Part shown: positions 23,835-34,831 of the stretch, one piece after another
Numbering within the stretch: the stretch's first letter is position 1
How the letters are laid out: each line of letters opens with the position of its first letter
Assembly (NCBI GenBank): GCA_013407085.1
Contig: JACCGJ010018413.1
Coordinates: 37,810 to 101,809, forward strand
DNA: 64,000 nt
Source: Atriophallophorus winterbourni
Taxonomy: Eukaryota > Platyhelminthes > Trematoda > Plagiorchiida > Microphallidae
Direction: 5' to 3'
Translations under genes and position numbers: made by a program
The notes under the pieces: model-generated
The model's database searches: none
Seen by the model: the letters and a program-made list of their open reading frames with translations, nothing else
What the model was told of the DNA's origin: nothing

Positions 23835-25203
23835 GTAAGTTTCACCCAGATTTGTTGGGAGTTTTCGCTCATTGGTTACGCATTACTCGTGTCGAAATTC
23901 ACGATCAATTTTGCTAGATTCACACCTCACGGGTCGTTTTCCCTACATTTTTTTTATTTTTATTTGTGTCATCACGTGTTCCAATTCATTTACTGGCATG
24001 CCGAACGTTCTGTCTGTCAGGTAAAATGCCTCTCAACGCGCGTGGGCCACTGGTTGATTTAGGCTTAGATTGGATACCTTTAAAGCGAACATTGTTACGA
24101 CTTATCGGGTGCCACTCCTTAGTGTTAGAAATGCAATGGAACGGAGTACAGAAGAACTGTAGTTATTTTGAATAACGCTTCCAAAGCAACTGTTTCGAGT
24201 AGTCTTGTGAGTCTCACGGCAACGTTGATTATTTATAGTCTGATTCCTGTTGCGCTATTTTTGGCCAATGGCTAAGGATAATTCTTACTCGTTCAATAAC
24301 TGCGTAAGTGGCACAGAACAGCCAATTGAGGTTGGGTGGTCGTAAGGGTGTGTACCGTGGTAAAGCCCGTCTGAATGAAGCTATTCGGCGAGCGATACCT
24401 CCGCGCTGGTACTGGCGCATGCATCCAGCCACTGTGCGTAACTCATCATCATTAACAATGACCGTAACGCTGCTTAAAGGGGTAACGTCGTTCAAGGTCA
24501 CTGTTGGATGCGTTACACACGCTCCACTCAAGTGCACTCAACTATTGAGCTCACCAATAAGTATTATTTTGGCGTTGGTTACGCTGTATGTTTTCTTCGT
24601 TGTTTTTCAACTACTAATGTACTCAACTGTTCTACCAGACCCAATGCTCATTCTGACCTGAATTATTTGTGTGCTGATTTTCTCTTGTGATGGAAGAATT
24701 TGACTATTTCTTACCCATCAGATTTGACTATCGTTTTCTGTTTTATCAAAGGGCGGATGCGTTTCGATTTTATTTTAATCACATCTGTATGTAAGTGTAA
24801 CGGCACGAACTGGTTTGAGACTCCGTTCTGATTACGGTGTAGTGATAAAGCATAGCACACACTCTTTGTTACGACTCATACTGAAAACGCAGATCGATTT
24901 TTTCTGCTTTAGTTTTGTTAGCCGCGTTCGACCCCCTTGATATAGGGCATGCTTAATTGTCTTTGGCTGAGTAACGCCTTAGCAGTTATAGTTGACTGCT
25001 TGATATATGCCTCCTTCCATCGTTAAGCAACTGGCTGGTTTCCTGAAGTGTTTAATTCATCTTGTGTGTTGCCGAATGAAGTACGGAGGCAGGTTTGGTG
25101 TCACACTAACCCCACTCGATCCATTTACATGACTTAATTACGTATACATAGCGTCTGATGTATGCCCCTACGTCTATTCCTTTGTGTCTCTCCTACTTCA
25201 CTA

Positions 25204-25297
25204 TCTGTCTAGGCCTGGGCAACCTGACAGTATCTTAGCCCATGTGCAGTCTCTGACTGTGCGACACTTTGCCTGGATCAGGCTTGTGCTTTCATAC
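25204..25297 (-). repeat. Dispersed repeat C, copy 4
   Basis: Clear reverse-strand copy: GTCTAGGCCTGGGCAACCTG, GACAGTATCTTAGCCCATG and TTTGCCTGGATCAGGCTTGT on the + strand. Probably the closest to consensus. Confidence 0.8.
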
Positions 25298-25860
25298 TCC
25301 TACTTCACTTTCTCACCGTTGCTTAATATTGATGTAACACTATCCTTAATGATGGCAGCATGAAAGATTGGATTGTGTTAGTGGTGATTGAAATCCTATG
25401 CATTAATGTTGACAACAATTCCATCAAGGTGTTTCGTAAAGATGCAAAGATGCTTTTAAACGTTTCCTATAGTACGGCGCCCGTAGTGTATAAGAAAACG
25501 GATACGGAAAAACCTGTTAAATGGATAAGTACATTTTATTCTTTCGTGTTCCTCTTTCCAACCAGTTCTTGCAAACCTGCCAAAACCCATGGCCTCAAAA
25601 TGTTCACACACTCTATATAGCACATCATTTTGTTTTGGTATTTCCGCTCACTCACGTCGAATGATCTGACAGCATTGTATGGACTCTTCACTTCGGCGAC
25701 TTGGGATCTCGTTAGAACGTCGTTTTGACTGGCTTAACTTCTGAGCATCTTTGAATGTTCTCCAGTTGCGATGTTTGTATGAGTGAACTTCATCAGTTTT
25801 TCTGCATGGCGCTTATTGTGGTCTTCCGATTTCTTGAATAACCTACGAAAGAGTAGATTT

Positions 25861-26060
25861 TCGGTAACGTTTCGCACAGATTATTTGTCAGACCAAGATT
25901 ATCAATACCAACAGGGTTCAGGTTGAGATTGCATTCACCTGACTAATTGCTTAAAATTGATGTTTTTCTAATTTAAACCTGAACCCTGTTTGTACGAACA
26001 CCCTTGGTCTGACGAAGCTTCTATGTTAGATGCGAAACGTTACCAAAAATCTGCTCAGAC
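25861..26060. repeat. Foldback repeat of hammerhead family B
   Basis: The arms near 25868-25935 and 25970-26050 are inverted copies. Both include GAACAGGGTT-type and TTGGTCTGAC blocks around a short AT-rich spacer. The left arm's ribozyme core is damaged (CUGACAA); the right arm's is described separately. Confidence 0.7.
26004..26046 (+). ncRNA. Near-intact hammerhead ribozyme motif, family B
   Basis: In order: UUGGU (26004-26008), CUGACGA (26009-26015), one extra A, helix II GCUUCU/AGAUGC with loop AUGUU (one U-U mismatch), GAAA (26034-26037), C/G then UU, and stem I partner ACCAA (26042-26046). Predicted cleavage is after 26041 (GUU). The core bases are all present. The unusual points are the extra A before helix II and a two-base-pair stem III (AC/GU), which could only be stable as a dimer. 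It lies in the sense strand of formin intron 7. Confidence 0.65.
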
Positions 26061-26289
26061 CGATTTATTGCTTTCTTACTTCTCATGACTATTGATTCAC
26101 GATCTGTCTCAAATATATTTTAATACCTTACTAGCCCATAAAAGAGATTCCTTTGTGTAGTTTCAAACAGACTGAAAAACTGCGCAAGGATTGTGGTACT
26201 ATCTGGCTTCAATTTTCAATATGCTCCCAAGTATTTGAACTTCCTACCTTGTATATGTAGTATGCACACACAGAAGATCAAACCGCGAT

Positions 26290-26752
26290 TCATGTATGAA
26301 TTCAAAAGTCAGGTAAAGTGCTGAACAGTCAGAGACTGTGTGTGAGCTGAGATACTGTCTTGTTCCCCAGGCCTAATCAGATATAATTCATGCTTCCGAA
26401 AACGTCATACTTCGTGTTTAACGTTTCTGTATGGATCATGAGTATGACTACCCGCTAAGATTCAAGGAAGCCATGTAGCGTACCCGTGCTTCTTTACTGT
26501 TCTTTCATTTTGGCTACGGGTACCTTTCATATTGCACTGATGTGCACTTGTGTAGTATTTCGGTCCTTCACAGGTAACACCGTGATAAATTAATTTGCCA
26601 CAGCTAGTGAGCTGCATGCTGTAGCACGCTAGAGTCTCGTTGCCATTTTATTATATCCGTCTAGGCCTGGGCAACCTGACAGTATCTCAGCCCATGCACA
26701 GTCTCTGCCTGTTCGGCACTTTGCTCGATCGAGACTTGTGCTTTCATACATA
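26290..26752. repeat. Two facing copies of repeat C
   Basis: A forward copy (26290-26385, GTAAAGTGCTGAACAGTCAG) faces a reverse copy (26510-26752, GTCTAGGCCTGGGCAACCTG near 26662), so about 95 bases at each end are inverted repeats. The reverse copy includes the longer family body down to about 26510. Confidence 0.7.
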
Positions 26753-27942
26753 CATGCATTACAACTGATTAATTAAAGCAAACTTTTATCACTGATGAAT
26801 TTCTCATCAGGACTCAACGCTTTATGTCTTGACGCCGTAATTTCTTAGTCATAGGTAGTCTGAATTGTGACTTGTGCTTAATAACTACGCCGAGCATTTG
26901 ATGGGAAGGGGCTGTGTCAAAGCTCGAGTTTAGTCTCTGTCAATTAGGGAGTTTAAAAATACCTTCACTTCCTTGCGTGGAGCAGTTTTGTCGCGTTGCA
27001 CTTCTCACAACGCGACGGAGCGATTGAAGCACATGATCCCCGCCCTGTCATCCGGGTGAAACGCACCCGAAGCATTCCACATTAATCTTTTTCTGAATCG
27101 CGCAATCGTGATTATTTATTGATTGGTCACGTGGTTCGATTTTTATGCTCCAATCAATTTTGGCTTGCTGTTATCAAGCTTACCTTCGTCAATCCGCACG
27201 CGCGCATACACTATGATCATCAATTGGCTTCATTCTAGTGACCTCGTACATATGGTTGACCGCTCCATTTGCTAGAGAACATGGTTTGGATTTCAAGTGG
27301 TGCTCAGTGATGCTTGACGAGGCCTCTATTTCGCGCACCTTATCCATATCGTGCTTACTTTGTGGAACACTCGTAAAGTGTGGTGTGGTGCAGGAGTTAA
27401 TAGATTCATTGCTCATTGCCAACGCATACAAATACAAATATTCATGCGCAAACTACGCCGATGAATAATAAACTGTTAATCGTAAAGAAAATATGCGGCA
27501 AGCGTATATTTGCTAGACATCTATAAATGGTTATTGTGTTGACGAATATATTACAAGAACTTACATGCACATGGTTGTCTCTAGCGTCGTACGACCGCTT
27601 AGGCTGCTGGACGCTTTCGCTCATTTCAACCTGGTAGTGAGCTGGCATTAGTCGTTGTCGATTTTCGTTCAAAAATCCGTTATTTTGCAATGTGAAACCA
27701 GTAAAATTCTCGACTGTTTATCCAACTTTCAGTGGTGCAGAGGGACTGCTTGTGTAAAGTAAATTGAATGAATTAGATCGGTCCTCGTGGTAATTTGCTA
27801 TGGTCAGCTAAATTTTGCTAACCCGGTGAAAATTATCACTGCACGCAGCTGTGGCATTCATGGTATTTGAATATTATACAGCCAGATCGTGTATACATTT
27901 GTACCTATTCATCCACTTTGTTGTCTACTTTTGCATCCGCAG

Positions 27943-28184
27943 CTTCTTCCGGGAAACCTTGGTCCTATTTGTATTCCATTTTGAAAAATGAAGCTGCTGG
28001 GACCGAGTTGGCTATTTACGCGATGAATTTACTAAACAAGACGCTGGGTGCGGTTCCAGATCAAGACACGTTTTACGACGTGACGGACATCTTGGAGGAA
28101 ATGGGCATGCAGCAGTTGATCCAAGAGTACACAAATAAAAAACACGCGGATCCGGAACTTTTGGAGCAGTTTTATTTGTACGAG
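27943..28184 (+). CDS. FHOD-type formin, coding exon 8
   Basis: The largest N-terminal exon (242 bases). It encodes GKPWSYLYSILKNE, LAIYAMNLLNKTLGAVPDQD, FYDVTDILEEMGMQQLIQEY and ELLEQFYLYE, which closes FH3. The NKTLxAxPDQDxFYDVTD string is diagnostic of FHOD formins, and this exon is the best single proof of identity. The acceptor is gcatccgcag and the donor is GAG/gtaaac. It enters with two bases (C+CT = Pro) and leaves in phase 0. The reading frame also continues 107 codons into the intron (see findings). Confidence 0.96.
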
Positions 28185-29499
28185 GTAAACATGTTGCTCC
28201 TTGTTGAGCGATCCCCTTGTCTAACTCGTGAAACAGTCCCTGCATTGACGTACAATCTCTTACGACTATCTTATTCTGCAGTCAATCCTAGACCCACCAC
28301 CAGGCTGCAGTATTTCGCTCCAGCCGAGCTAAAGTCTCGACTGGCTGGTGCAAACACGTTTGCTTACTTTTTGACATGGCAATTCTCAATAAGTAAACAT
28401 GGTGAAAAGGTATTCTTGGCTTCAATCATACAGGCTATCTCTGATTGTTCTGGTTCAAAGCGCTTCCCTGTAGTGTGCCAGAATCGTTGCTACGTTCGCT
28501 GTTAAATAGAATAAAAAAAGTATTAGAATTTTCAGCCACATGTTGTACGCATGATTACCGTCCGCCTCCGACATGGATGTCGGTTCTTACACCGATGCAT
28601 ATTGCAAAAAATATGTTGAGACTCAAACGAAATTAAAATTTACGAACCCTACTTCACGTGGAATCGCGCCTTCGACCTCATGTGTAACAGTTGTTTGTGA
28701 TACAGTTGCACAACCGATAAAAATCTCTGCGTGATATGAATTTAGAGTTCACGCCCCGTAAATAGAATCTTAGTAAATGCTGATGATTCAACCCTAGTGG
28801 TCCGAGCAGTAATCGTAATTGTATCATGTTGAACGGCTATTTATCACGTGCCTTCCAGCACAATCGATTAGAGAACATGTTGATCGATCAGAACGGGTTC
28901 AAATTTGGACGTAACATCAATCATTTATAAAAGCTCATTTGTATGCATCTCCTTCACACACACCCCACGACCGGTTTCGTGCTGTTTGCACTCATCAGGT
29001 AGGGACAGTAGGATCAGGATCCGCATGCGCTTGTGGGCATGACAAATTTTAGATCTTTGGGTTTGTTCTGAGTTCATTAGGAGTAATTTGATCAGACTAG
29101 GTATACTTGATCGTACTGGGCTAACAACGAAATCCTAATCGCGGGAAATTCGTCGTTAAGCGAAAACGATAGACATCGAGCAACGCAAAACCAGCTTTTA
29201 ATAACACTACTCGACCATTTCCCATAGTGTAGCTCATATCAACTGGTGATTTGATAGAGTATCGCGTCTGATTTCTTTGGATGACCGAACTACATTTTTT
29301 CAAGTTATTTACGGGACTTTAACTCGAAACCCTAGTCATATGTATTAAGCTAATGCCTAAGTCACGAACCAATTGTTCGTCACAGATTTTGTTACTTAGC
29401 AACCTAATACCGTGATTGATAATTGTATGCATCGAGTGGATAAAAACTTGAAATGTTCTTAAGACTATTCTGGTGACATATGCACTCTTCCTTATTTAG
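28185..29499 (+). other. Formin intron 8, hosting an intact hammerhead motif
   Basis: A 1.3-kb intron. Its first 321 bases stay open in frame with exon 8, up to TAA at 28503-28505. AATAAA follows at 28510-28515. Further on it carries hammerhead family A on the minus strand (28963-29004). Nothing else is supported. Confidence 0.65.
28963..29004 (-). ncRNA. Intact hammerhead ribozyme motif, family A
   Basis: Read on the minus strand, in order: stem I CCCUAC (29004-28999); CUGAUGA (28998-28992); helix II GUGC, loop AAACA, GCAC (28991-28979); GAAA (28978-28975); stem III ACC/GGU; C17; then stem I partner GUGGGG (28968-28963). Cleavage is predicted between 28969 and 28968 (after GUC). Every conserved core base is present and both helices pair. 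Stem III is ACCGGU with no loop. One molecule can hardly close it, but two molecules can pair through this palindrome, as proposed for short-stem-III hammerheads of Penelope-like elements. Whether it is transcribed is unknown; it lies antisense within the formin intron. Confidence 0.8.
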
Positions 29500-29786
29500 G
29501 CTTCACTAGCTAGCGAAGATGGAGAAGAATACGATTATTCCAAACTCCCAGCAACTTGTCGTGACCTGCTGCGACAAAAGAAACGCATGGTGCGGTCACA
29601 ATTTTTGGAAACTCCAGAGGGCCTTTCGCTTTTATCCTCCCTGAACGCGTTGCCCACCAGCCCAGCGACGGCTATTGAATTTGATCGCTCAATGAAACGT
29701 CGATCGAAGCGATTCCAATCAGTAGAAGCCCTGGATGCGCTCAAATCTGGTGGCGATTTTCGTGGCGAGCGGTTCAATAGCGTTCT
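29500..29786 (+). CDS. FHOD-type formin, coding exon 9
   Basis: Encodes ASLASEDGEEYDYSKLPATC, RDLLRQKKRMVRSQFLET, SLLSSLNALPTSP and SMKRRSKRFQSVEALDALKS. It begins the acidic and basic linker after FH3. RRSKRFQS looks like a basic-residue-directed kinase site, but that is only a motif reading. The acceptor is tccttatttag and the donor is GTTCT/gtaagt. It starts in phase 0 and leaves with two bases. The 734-base intron that follows holds a repeat D copy with an (ATG)n run. Confidence 0.88.
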
Positions 29787-29829
29787 GTAAGTTTCGCCAT
29801 TTCGCTCCCTACTTATGTCCTCTCACACA

Positions 29830-29965
29830 TTTGAGGTATAGCGGGTAACACAAGTGTTGATTGTGTTTGTCGGATTTACTTTTTCATGGTTGTATGGCAG
29901 TTAAGCATTCGGTACGTGCTACCGGTGTATTGCTGTCTTTGATGATGATGATGATGATGATGAGA
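29830..29965 (+). repeat. Dispersed repeat D, copy 3, with (ATG)n run
   Basis: TTTTTCATGGTTGTATGGCA and CCGGTGTATTGCTGTC, then (GAT)n at 29941-29963. The end of the repeat has expanded into a trinucleotide microsatellite. Confidence 0.45.
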
Positions 29966-30520
29966 CCTGCGTAACATAACAGTATCACTTATGTAGAGGT
30001 TCTGGAATAGTGTGGCCTACCTACACACTCCCATAACAACCGGGGTGGGACCCCCTAAACGAAATCTCCCCTACTTCGGTGTAGGCAACCGGGTAGTATC
30101 ATGCATACGTTCAACGATGACGATGATGACAACGCTTTGTACCCTCCTTCTCGCTTTGTACATCTCATTGTTTATGTTGAACGACACTATATCTGTATCA
30201 GATTGTGCAAATATAATAATAAATAATAATAACAACCGTTAAATCACCTTATGTGTGCTAGGTAATACATGTGTTTCACCTCAGCTCGCAACATCTCTAG
30301 TGAGCAAGAGACGTGCACATTAACCGCCAACCTCATTGCCGTTTGATCGCTATGAAACGAGTTATTAATCACCACCGAAAATTCCATTCTATCAATGTAG
30401 TTGATGACAAGAAAGAGCTGATGCAACAAATTGTGTAAAATCTAAGCTCGTTTGTGATGATACTATTTGAATCGTATAATCATATACCCAAATCCGGTTA
30501 CCTAATCATTCACCTTTCAG

Positions 30521-30558
30521 ACTGAACGATACCACGAAATCTGGTCAACTACAGCGAA
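30521..30558 (+). CDS. FHOD-type formin, coding exon 10 (38-base microexon)
   Basis: The acceptor cacctttcag and the donor CGAA/gtgagt frame a 38-base exon encoding LLNDTTKSGQLQR with the flanking split codons. Its phases fit the exons on both sides (it enters with one base and leaves with one base). No homology supports it beyond splice sites and phase. Phase 2 leaving exon 9 and phase 1 entering exon 11 do need such a bridge. Confidence 0.65.
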
Positions 30559-30589
30559 GTGAGTTGTTTCACATGTGATGTTGTTTAAC

Positions 30590-30812
30590 CCTTGGTCTAC
30601 GGTAATTGATTTACGTATTTTATGATATTTTTGTGTTATTCGTCTTAATTATGGCATATATAAAACACATGATTGGTTTTTATGGATCAGATGCCAGACA
30701 CCACCTGACAAGTGCAATCCGATGGTGACTGAAGGTTCCAACGGGAGCTACTCAGCAATCGACCGCTTGTTTGAGGTGGTAACTAGAGTTACCGTCCGTA
30801 GACAAATCACTT
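30590..30812 (+). repeat. Dispersed repeat E, forward copy
   Basis: The block with CACCTGACAAGTGCAATCC, GAAGGTTCCAACGGGAGCTA and GGTGGTAACTAGAGTTACCG is the reverse complement of the sequence at 59540-59700 and 62355-62515. It sits in formin intron 10. No coding content. Confidence 0.7.
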
Positions 30813-32044
30813 ATCACCGTTTGTGACACATTCGTCTTACACGTTGATGATTTTAACTCAAACCCTCTGGAAAGGTGGTTAATAAATATACTTAGCCCCA
30901 ATTCCATCGGTTGTTAAATCTGGTGGAAGCATACTGATGACGATGGCGAAGGAGAAATATAAACGTTTTCAGTTAATGCTACTGGCTATGTATGTACGTA
31001 TGAAATCACCCGCCTGTATTCAGTCAGTGTTGCTGGTAAGCCGAGATGTTGCTAGTTTGCATGATAGTAAAACGGTGAGCTATTGGATCGTGACAGTATG
31101 TACAACGGATGATTCTTGTCTATAGAATGAAAAACGGCCGTATTGCAAACGATCTATTACATGGAGAGTTAAAATCTGGAATTCGACCTTTGCGTAAAAA
31201 GTCTTTTGTTAAAGCGATATGAAGTCTATGGACAAAGTGGCTGGAATAAACTTGCTCTTGTCAGATCTCTGGGGCCACCGTGTGAAGCGTCATTCCTGAA
31301 TAGGATGAGCGCAGAGCGTGAGATTGTTCCTCCCTAATCGAAATTTATAACCCCGTAAAACGCCCTGAAGCATGAGTTCATTGTATGCTAGCGATCTACA
31401 TCCGAGGAGGTCAGAAACGAGAGATAGTACGACGGCAGTGCAGACCCATTTGTTTACGTATACCTTTGTTGAAATGTAATGGTTCTCATATACTTTCTTA
31501 CTGCCACGTTGAAGCAAACAGGATGATTGATACAGTTTCGTGAAAGATGTCTTTGAAGTTGTGATAGCGTAATATTTAGGATTCATTTTAGTCCCTCCAA
31601 TCATTGTTTGCTTAATAAGTAGTAAACAACTCAGCTGTATCTGTTAGTTATCAACGGAATGCTGAACTCCTCCTATCTACGCATTTCTGTTTTGGAGTTT
31701 ATTTGTCATGATCTTACAGTCTTATTTGTACAAACTCACCATTAGTTTCATCAAACTCGAACAAATCACCGTCCTGTTTTAGTATAATATCGATCTCAGT
31801 CACATTAAATTTGACCTTTTATCTTCGCATATCTGTGTATACATCTAACTTATATTCTCCTTGTACAAATCTCTGTCCTTGTATTTTGTTGTCGTTGCTT
31901 TCGCGTATAAGCATGCTCTGTTCGGCTACTTGTGCTGCTCGCTGTACCCCCTCCCCTTGCCGCCATTCTGTGCTTGTTTGTTCGCCTTTTATCTACACGC
32001 ATGTTTGCATGTCTACAACCCCACCTGACATTTTTTGACCGAAG

Positions 32045-32335
32045 CCAATTCGGAAGATGATGTTGTCAACCGCAATCGCTCCATGTCGGTCTTTGTTCCG
32101 CTGCCTGAAGCACAACAGCAGGAGAATGAGGTTGAAGAATCGCCGAATTCCGAGGTGGTCAACGGGATACGATTTTCGCCATTGTCACCAGAGATCGCGG
32201 AGGTGACCTCTAGTAAAGCCGCCGAGTTTATTCGTGCCTGGGATCCTGGTGACATTGTGATACGGCGGGAAGATGGTCAAGCCAATGTCACTGATATTCC
32301 AGCTATAATTGTTGAATCAGAAACCGTACAATGTG
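32045..32335 (+). CDS. FHOD-type formin, coding exon 11
   Basis: Encodes NSEDDVVNRNRSMSVFVPLP, VEESPNSEVVNGIRFSPLSP, AAEFIRAWDPGDIVIRRED and VTDIPAIIVESETVQC. It is part of the acidic, Ser/Pro-rich linker between FH3 and the unseen FH1. The acceptor is attttttgaccgaag, which is weaker than the others, so the 5' edge is less certain. The donor is TGTG/gtaggt. Phases fit exons 10 and 12. Confidence 0.8.
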
Positions 32336-32400
32336 GTAGGTCACCGTTTAATTTCTGGTGTGTTTTCGCTCATGTTGGCCGTGTTTGTCTGTCTGTTTAG

Positions 32401-32502
32401 AAGTGGTTAAATATAACCGATCGCTCAGTGATGATGACAATCTTTCCATAATTGCATATTCGTGTAACGAGCTACATGTGCGATCTTGTGCAACCGGGAC
32501 AT
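32401..32502 (+). CDS. FHOD-type formin, coding exon 12
   Basis: A 102-base exon after a 65-base intron. It encodes EVVKYNRSLSDDDNLSIIAY, then CNELHVRSCATGT. The acceptor is tctgtctgtttag and the donor is ACAT/gtgagt. It enters with two bases and leaves with one. It belongs to the variable linker, with no domain that I recognise. Confidence 0.8.
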
Positions 32503-34603
32503 GTGAGTATCATAAATCTGCTACTTACGCTGTCCCAAATTCACTTGGCTAAGATCAAGATATCTTGTCTATTATGCCTATGTGTGCGTTAGATTAGACC
32601 TTCATATTCATTGAACACTAAACCTAATCTTCCTGTCTCTCCAGATGACACCAAACAGCCAGAAACCGGTTGTAGAGTGCAAGTGCTGAAGATGCCAGCA
32701 CCACATTACACTGTTCTCCCTTTTCCTAAACATTCCCATAGCGACGTGGAGTATTCGATTCTGATTAAATATTCGTAACAATTTTATTCCTCCCTCATCT
32801 AAACTCAAATTCCAATAATTTCGGATCGACCGAATTCAGCTTACGTAACACTTACGTGAATTTCAGTTTATCGTTGCATAGTACCTTGATGTTATTAGCA
32901 GAATATGTGACCGATCTTCCATCTCTTCGTCAGCATGTAGTTTTCGCATCGGTGACTGACTGCCGATATGATAATAAAATTTGTCACCTCGAAAAAATCG
33001 ATTTAATGAGCTGTCTCAGAACCAAGGGTTTTAGGTCGTCCTACTATTATGCAGAAGCTGACATTAAACATTATTCTCTCCACGCCAACGATGGTTTACA
33101 AAGATCCAGTTGGGATTTAGAGTATCTCTGACTTACTACTCCCCTGTTATGGTGCCGCGGTCACACAACGTTTGACCATCAATTGTATGGTGCAGGTTAT
33201 GATTTCGCCGCTGTTGCACATTTCCGGGTATGTGCCTGACCGAGCTCACTACCACGGCATAGTGTTAAATGGGTACGGGCAAACTAATTGTGCCATCCTG
33301 CGTCATATCCGGTGGTTGTAATCATGGTGTAAGCGTGAGGGAGATTCGGGCCAGATCAATCGTGGCCCAATCGCGTTCCCTGTCCCCACATCCATCACAT
33401 TGTTTACTCACACATTCGATCCAACACAGTAATCACGTCACCCACCCACCCGCGTCTCACACCCACTTCTCGATTGCATCTCGATTCATCCCTGAGGTCA
33501 ATCTGTTCAACACCAATCAGGTTCACCCACGAATCCCACAAGAGAACGTCAATCGGTCGAACACATTCATTACACACGCGACAAAGAATTAATCATACGC
33601 TCATCTTATATAGACAAATCTACTTATTGTCATACCCTTGTCGACGTGTCAGTGCCGGTTGTCACTCCGGTTTCGTGCCAACCGGTTCACTTCACGCCCT
33701 TACCCCACTGAACTAGTTTGACCCACTTTGACGAATTTCAATAGCGACTGACGCGGCCATGTGCTCTTGGTCCCGCGAACCGTTCTCATGCCATTCTGAC
33801 GAAACTAGAATTATTGCGGGATTTGTGATTGTCGTCGTCGTCGGTCGTTTTGACACTTCCTGTTCTTGTGTTGTGCATACCATCCGAAAGCTCGTCATGA
33901 CCACTCGTCGTTAATGCATTCACACTTCCACAAACTATATGCCCTCACGATAAGCAAATGGGCCCTGACAGCCTAACAGGGAACTCCAGGCAGCATCGGG
34001 AGGAACTGCAATTTCGTGGGGCATTAAAACATTTGGTCCGTGTCATTATTCTTTTCCTTAATCTGTCCGATTTTGTTTGTTGATATGTTGATCATTACGT
34101 TGTGTTGTGCTAGTGATAAACGTGTATAATGGATTGTGAACTTTAATTTGTAACAATTTGACGGTATCTGACGTTTCGGCAGATTATTGCGGTGCTTGTA
34201 TTTGAGCTAGCAAAAACGTATTTCCTTCCTTAATCTGTATAAACTTTTGATTCTTGTGGCAACTTATCTCATTGAGTAACAATAAATGTTAGATAGAAAT
34301 TTAGACTGTCAACTCAATCTTTTATAAACGAAGCTTACTCCTGGTAACTCATCGGGTGCCATGATCGGTTTGAAGCCTAACCTCACCTCTTACATAGTTT
34401 TTGCTAATTTAACGATTCATTCATAAACCTTTAATCCCATGGATTTTTACAATTTAAGCGGTTTCGATTGCCTAATCTGTGTCATGATACTTTGTTTCGT
34501 TTTCCAAACGCGTTTCTGTGATTTTCCTCGGTATTGCCTGCTAAATTCCGCATCTGCGTCGGGTATTTTTCTCCCATGCTAACTGTGAAATTTAATTCGC
34601 CAG
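32503..34603 (+). other. Formin intron 12
   Basis: A 2.1-kb intron. It includes a decayed hammerhead family A copy (about 32652-32683) and a C-rich, pyrimidine-biased stretch at about 33340-33570. The frame at 32856-33131 has no support from splicing or homology. Confidence 0.6.
32645..32690 (+). pseudogene. Decayed hammerhead motif, family A
   Basis: AGATGAC, AAACAGCC, AGAAACCGGTTGT is recognisable next to the better copies at 57994 and 60813, but CUGAUGA is mutated and helix II does not pair. Inactive. Confidence 0.5.
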
Positions 34604-34831
34604 GTAAACCTTGTGGATCGCTTTACACTGAAGATGATTCAGCCCCTATTGTTGAGTGTAGTCTAACAAACAGAGAACCTTCGAAAGAATATAGAATGGA
34701 TACGAGTATTACGACTCTACTTCACACGTGCGATCAATTCGAATCGGTGGAGGAGCTGATCAAGAGTCCAACCCCACTACGCGGTGATCAGATGTTGGCC
34801 ACCCGTCGAGCCGAATACATGACGGATAGTG
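34604..34831 (+). CDS. FHOD-type formin, coding exon 13
   Basis: Encodes KPCGSLYTEDDSAPIVECSL, SITTLLHTCDQFESVEELIK and DQMLATRRAEYMTDS. The acceptor is ttaattcgccag and the donor is AGTG/gtaggt. It enters with two bases (T+GT = Cys) and leaves with one. It is linker sequence. The FESVEELIKSP segment looks like a short amphipathic helix. No catalytic formin motif is present. Confidence 0.8.

Larger units (their letters stand above)
23835..27942 (+). other. Formin intron 7, repeat-rich
   Basis: A 4.1-kb intron. It contains repeat C in reverse (25204-25297), a foldback of hammerhead family B (25861-26060) with one near-intact ribozyme core, and a facing pair of repeat C copies (26290-26385 and 26510-26752). 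No gene is seen in it. Confidence 0.65.

Noticed and set aside
32035..32400. 121-codon frame as a stand-alone gene
   Set aside because: The first codons are intronic and the frame runs past a good donor at 32336. It is exon 11 of the formin gene.
33630..33720. CCGGTTTCGTGCC, resembling part of hammerhead family A
   Set aside because: No CUGAUGA equivalent and no stem I partner within reach.
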